Shown piece by piece: positions 62,682 through 64,000 of a stretch of DNA of 64,000 nt (its first letter is position 1; every line of letters starts with the position of its first letter). Below the pieces are notes generated by a model. It was not told the origin of the DNA. It worked only from the letters and a program-made list of their open reading frames with translations, and ran no database searches. This DNA comes from Clostridia bacterium (lineage in GTDB: Bacteria > Bacillota > Clostridia > Christensenellales > Aristaeellaceae): contig JAFXCE010000066.1 of assembly GCA_017521565.1 (NCBI GenBank), positions 1 through 64,000 of the forward strand. Reading direction: 5' to 3'. The position numbers and the translations under genes were made by a program.

Positions 62682-64000
62682 TCAGGCACTCTGTTCCTGC
62701 TGCGCAATCTTCTTCAGTTCCTCTTCCTCAAGGACGCGATAGGCCACCTTGCCCACCAGCGTCTTGGGCATCTCGTCCCTGAATTCAATATCGCGCGGCA
62801 TCGCGTATTTGGCGACATGCGTTCTGCAATGATCAAGCAGCTCCTGCTTGATCGCTTCGCTCGGCTCCACGCCAGCAGCCAGCTTGACATACGCCTTGAC
62901 GCGCTGCATCTTGAGCGGATCCGGCACGCCAATCACGCAGCTCATCTGCACCGCTTCATGCGCGTCGAGGATATTCTCGATCTGCGCAGGATAGACGTTG
63001 TAGCCGGAGGTGATGATCATGCGCTTGGCTCTGCCCTTGAAGTAGACGAAGCCCTCCAGATCCATCTTGCCCAGATCGCCCGTATAGACCCACGTCAGGC
63101 CGTCCTCATGCTTGCGCAGCGTCTGCGCAGTCTCCTGCGGATGATGCATATATTCCTTCATCACCGTCGGGCCGGCCAGCAGAATCTCACCCTCCTCGCC
63201 GTAGGGCAATTCCCTGTCCGTGCCCGGCTCCACGATCTTAATATAGGTATCCGGGAAGGGCAGGCCAATCGATCCTTCCTTAAACATATGCGACGGCGTT
63301 AGGCAGCAGGCGGTGACGGTCTCCGTCGTACCGTAACCCTCGCGCACCTGAACGGTCGCCTGATGATCGTAGAGGAATTTGTCGAGCTTCTTTTTGAGCT
63401 CAATGGACAGGGAATCGCCGCCGGAGAACACGCCCTTCAGGCAGCTCAGATCCGCGCCTTCCATGTCCTTCAGGCGCAGCAGCGCTTCATAAAGCGTTGG
63501 CACGCCCGCGACGAAGTTGCAGCGCTTCTTGACCAGATCCTTCGCATAGGTTTTGGGCGTAAAGCGCGGCACCAGAATGCAGCGTCCCCCCTGCGTGAGC
63601 ATCGTGTGAATACATACGCCCAGACCAAAGCCATGGAACACGGGCATCGCGGCGAGCATCTTGTCGCCGGGGCGGAACATCGGGTTGGCTGCAATGACCT
63701 GCTGACCCAGCGCATTGAAATTCCGGTTGGTCAGCACGATGCCCTTCGTCGTTCCCGTTGTACCGCCGGAATAGAGAATGACCGCAGGATCGTCTCCCGT
63801 TCGCTTCACCTTATAATCATAGAAGCAGCAGCGGCTCAGGCGCATGAATTCCTTCCAGCGGATCACCGGCGCATCCGACGGGATCTTCTTGATTTTGCGG
63901 CCCTCGGTGAGCATGTATCCCGCCTTGATGGGCTGGGCAAGCGCGTCACGGATGCTGGCGATGATGATGTTGACCACCTTGGTGTTCTTGCGGATCGCTT
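62682..64000 (-). CDS. AMP-forming acyl-CoA synthetase/ligase, 5' end outside the window
   Basis: At least 439 C-terminal residues of an adenylate-forming enzyme; the frame is open through the window edge, so the start is not seen. Motifs are AVILYSGGTTGTTKGIVLTN (phosphate-binding loop), GYGTTET, TGDLGKMDLEGFVYFKGRAKRMIITSGYNVYP (hinge and A8) and PKTLVGKVAYR with the A10 lysine. It activates a carboxylic acid with ATP and CoA; long-chain fatty acid is the likely substrate class from overall similarity, but not certain. Confidence 0.9.
   Translation of the reverse strand, partial: AIRKNTKVVNIIIASIRDALAQPIKAGYMLTEGRKIKKIPSDAPVIRWKEFMRLSRCCFYDYKVKRTGDDPAVILYSGGTTGTTKGIVLTNRNFNALGQQVIAANPMFRPGDKMLAAMPVFHGFGLGVCIHTMLTQGGRCILVPRFTPKTYAKDLVKKRCNFVAGVPTLYEALLRLKDMEGADLSCLKGVFSGGDSLSIELKKKLDKFLYDHQATVQVREGYGTTETVTACCLTPSHMFKEGSIGLPFPDTYIKIVEPGTDRELPYGEEGEILLAGPTVMKEYMHHPQETAQTLRKHEDGLTWVYTGDLGKMDLEGFVYFKGRAKRMIITSGYNVYPAQIENILDAHEAVQMSCVIGVPDPLKMQRVKAYVKLAAGVEPSEAIKQELLDHCRTHVAKYAMPRDIEFRDEMPKTLVGKVAYRVLEEEELKKIAQQEQSA

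Overview
The window looks like a chromosomal segment of a Gram-positive, GC-rich member of the Clostridia, plausibly a gut lineage near Christensenellales; that placement is inferred from gene content and order, not from a phylogeny. Supporting signs are a PolC-type DNA polymerase III, class A RNase P RNA, the Firmicutes order rpsB-tsf-pyrH-frr-uppS-cdsA-dxr-rseP-ispG-polC-rimP-nusA-rnpM-ylxQ-infB-rbfA-nrnA, the dgt-dnaG-rpoD-trmK-nif3-cdsZ block, a PASTA kinase/PP2C pair, a CIRCE heat-shock operator and strong AGGAGG-type ribosome binding sites.

Layout. Positions 1-19673 (all minus strand) hold two joined operons for translation, isoprenoid/phospholipid precursor synthesis and replication: rpsB to polC, then rimP to nrnA, the latter with its own consensus-like promoter and hairpin leader. 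Positions 19914-20333 hold rnpB with a perfect consensus promoter and its terminator. Positions 20330-26962 (minus) hold the macromolecular synthesis block, in which trmK and nif3 are fused. Positions 27131-36067 (minus) hold thiN, rpe, rsgA, prkC, prpC, rlmN, rsmB, fmt and def. A plus-strand secreted hydrolase gene (36383-37561) separates this from a minus-strand run of two split-barrel flavoprotein-like genes, two acetyltransferases, priA, a DUF523 gene and mutY (37639-43381). groES-groEL (43717-45748, plus) is under CIRCE.

The accessory part starts after groEL: a secreted caspase-like protease with an EF-hand-like loop (46109-47563), a convergent patatin-like protein that lacks the nucleophile serine, and a three-gene cell-surface module made of a membrane-anchored CotH-type kinase with three lamin-tail domains, a DUF4956 membrane protein and a VTC-type polyphosphate polymerase domain protein (48642-53369). 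Then come a frameshifted pnuC, a BMP-type nucleoside ABC transporter (ATPase and two permeases, no binding protein in view), a 35-residue membrane microprotein with its own promoter and terminator, an MBOAT/SGNH O-acyltransferase pair, an Spx/ArsC-like protein, a THEP1-type NTPase and the 3' part of an acyl-CoA ligase gene cut by the window edge.

Most worth a second look: the caspase-like/CotH/DUF4956/VTC neighbourhood, the trmK-nif3 fusion that keeps an internal ribosome binding site, a three-copy two-hairpin intergenic repeat, a small PASTA-like gene inside the frr-uppS operon, the SFGEKK tandem repeat in RsmB, the pnuC frameshift and the 35-residue microprotein.
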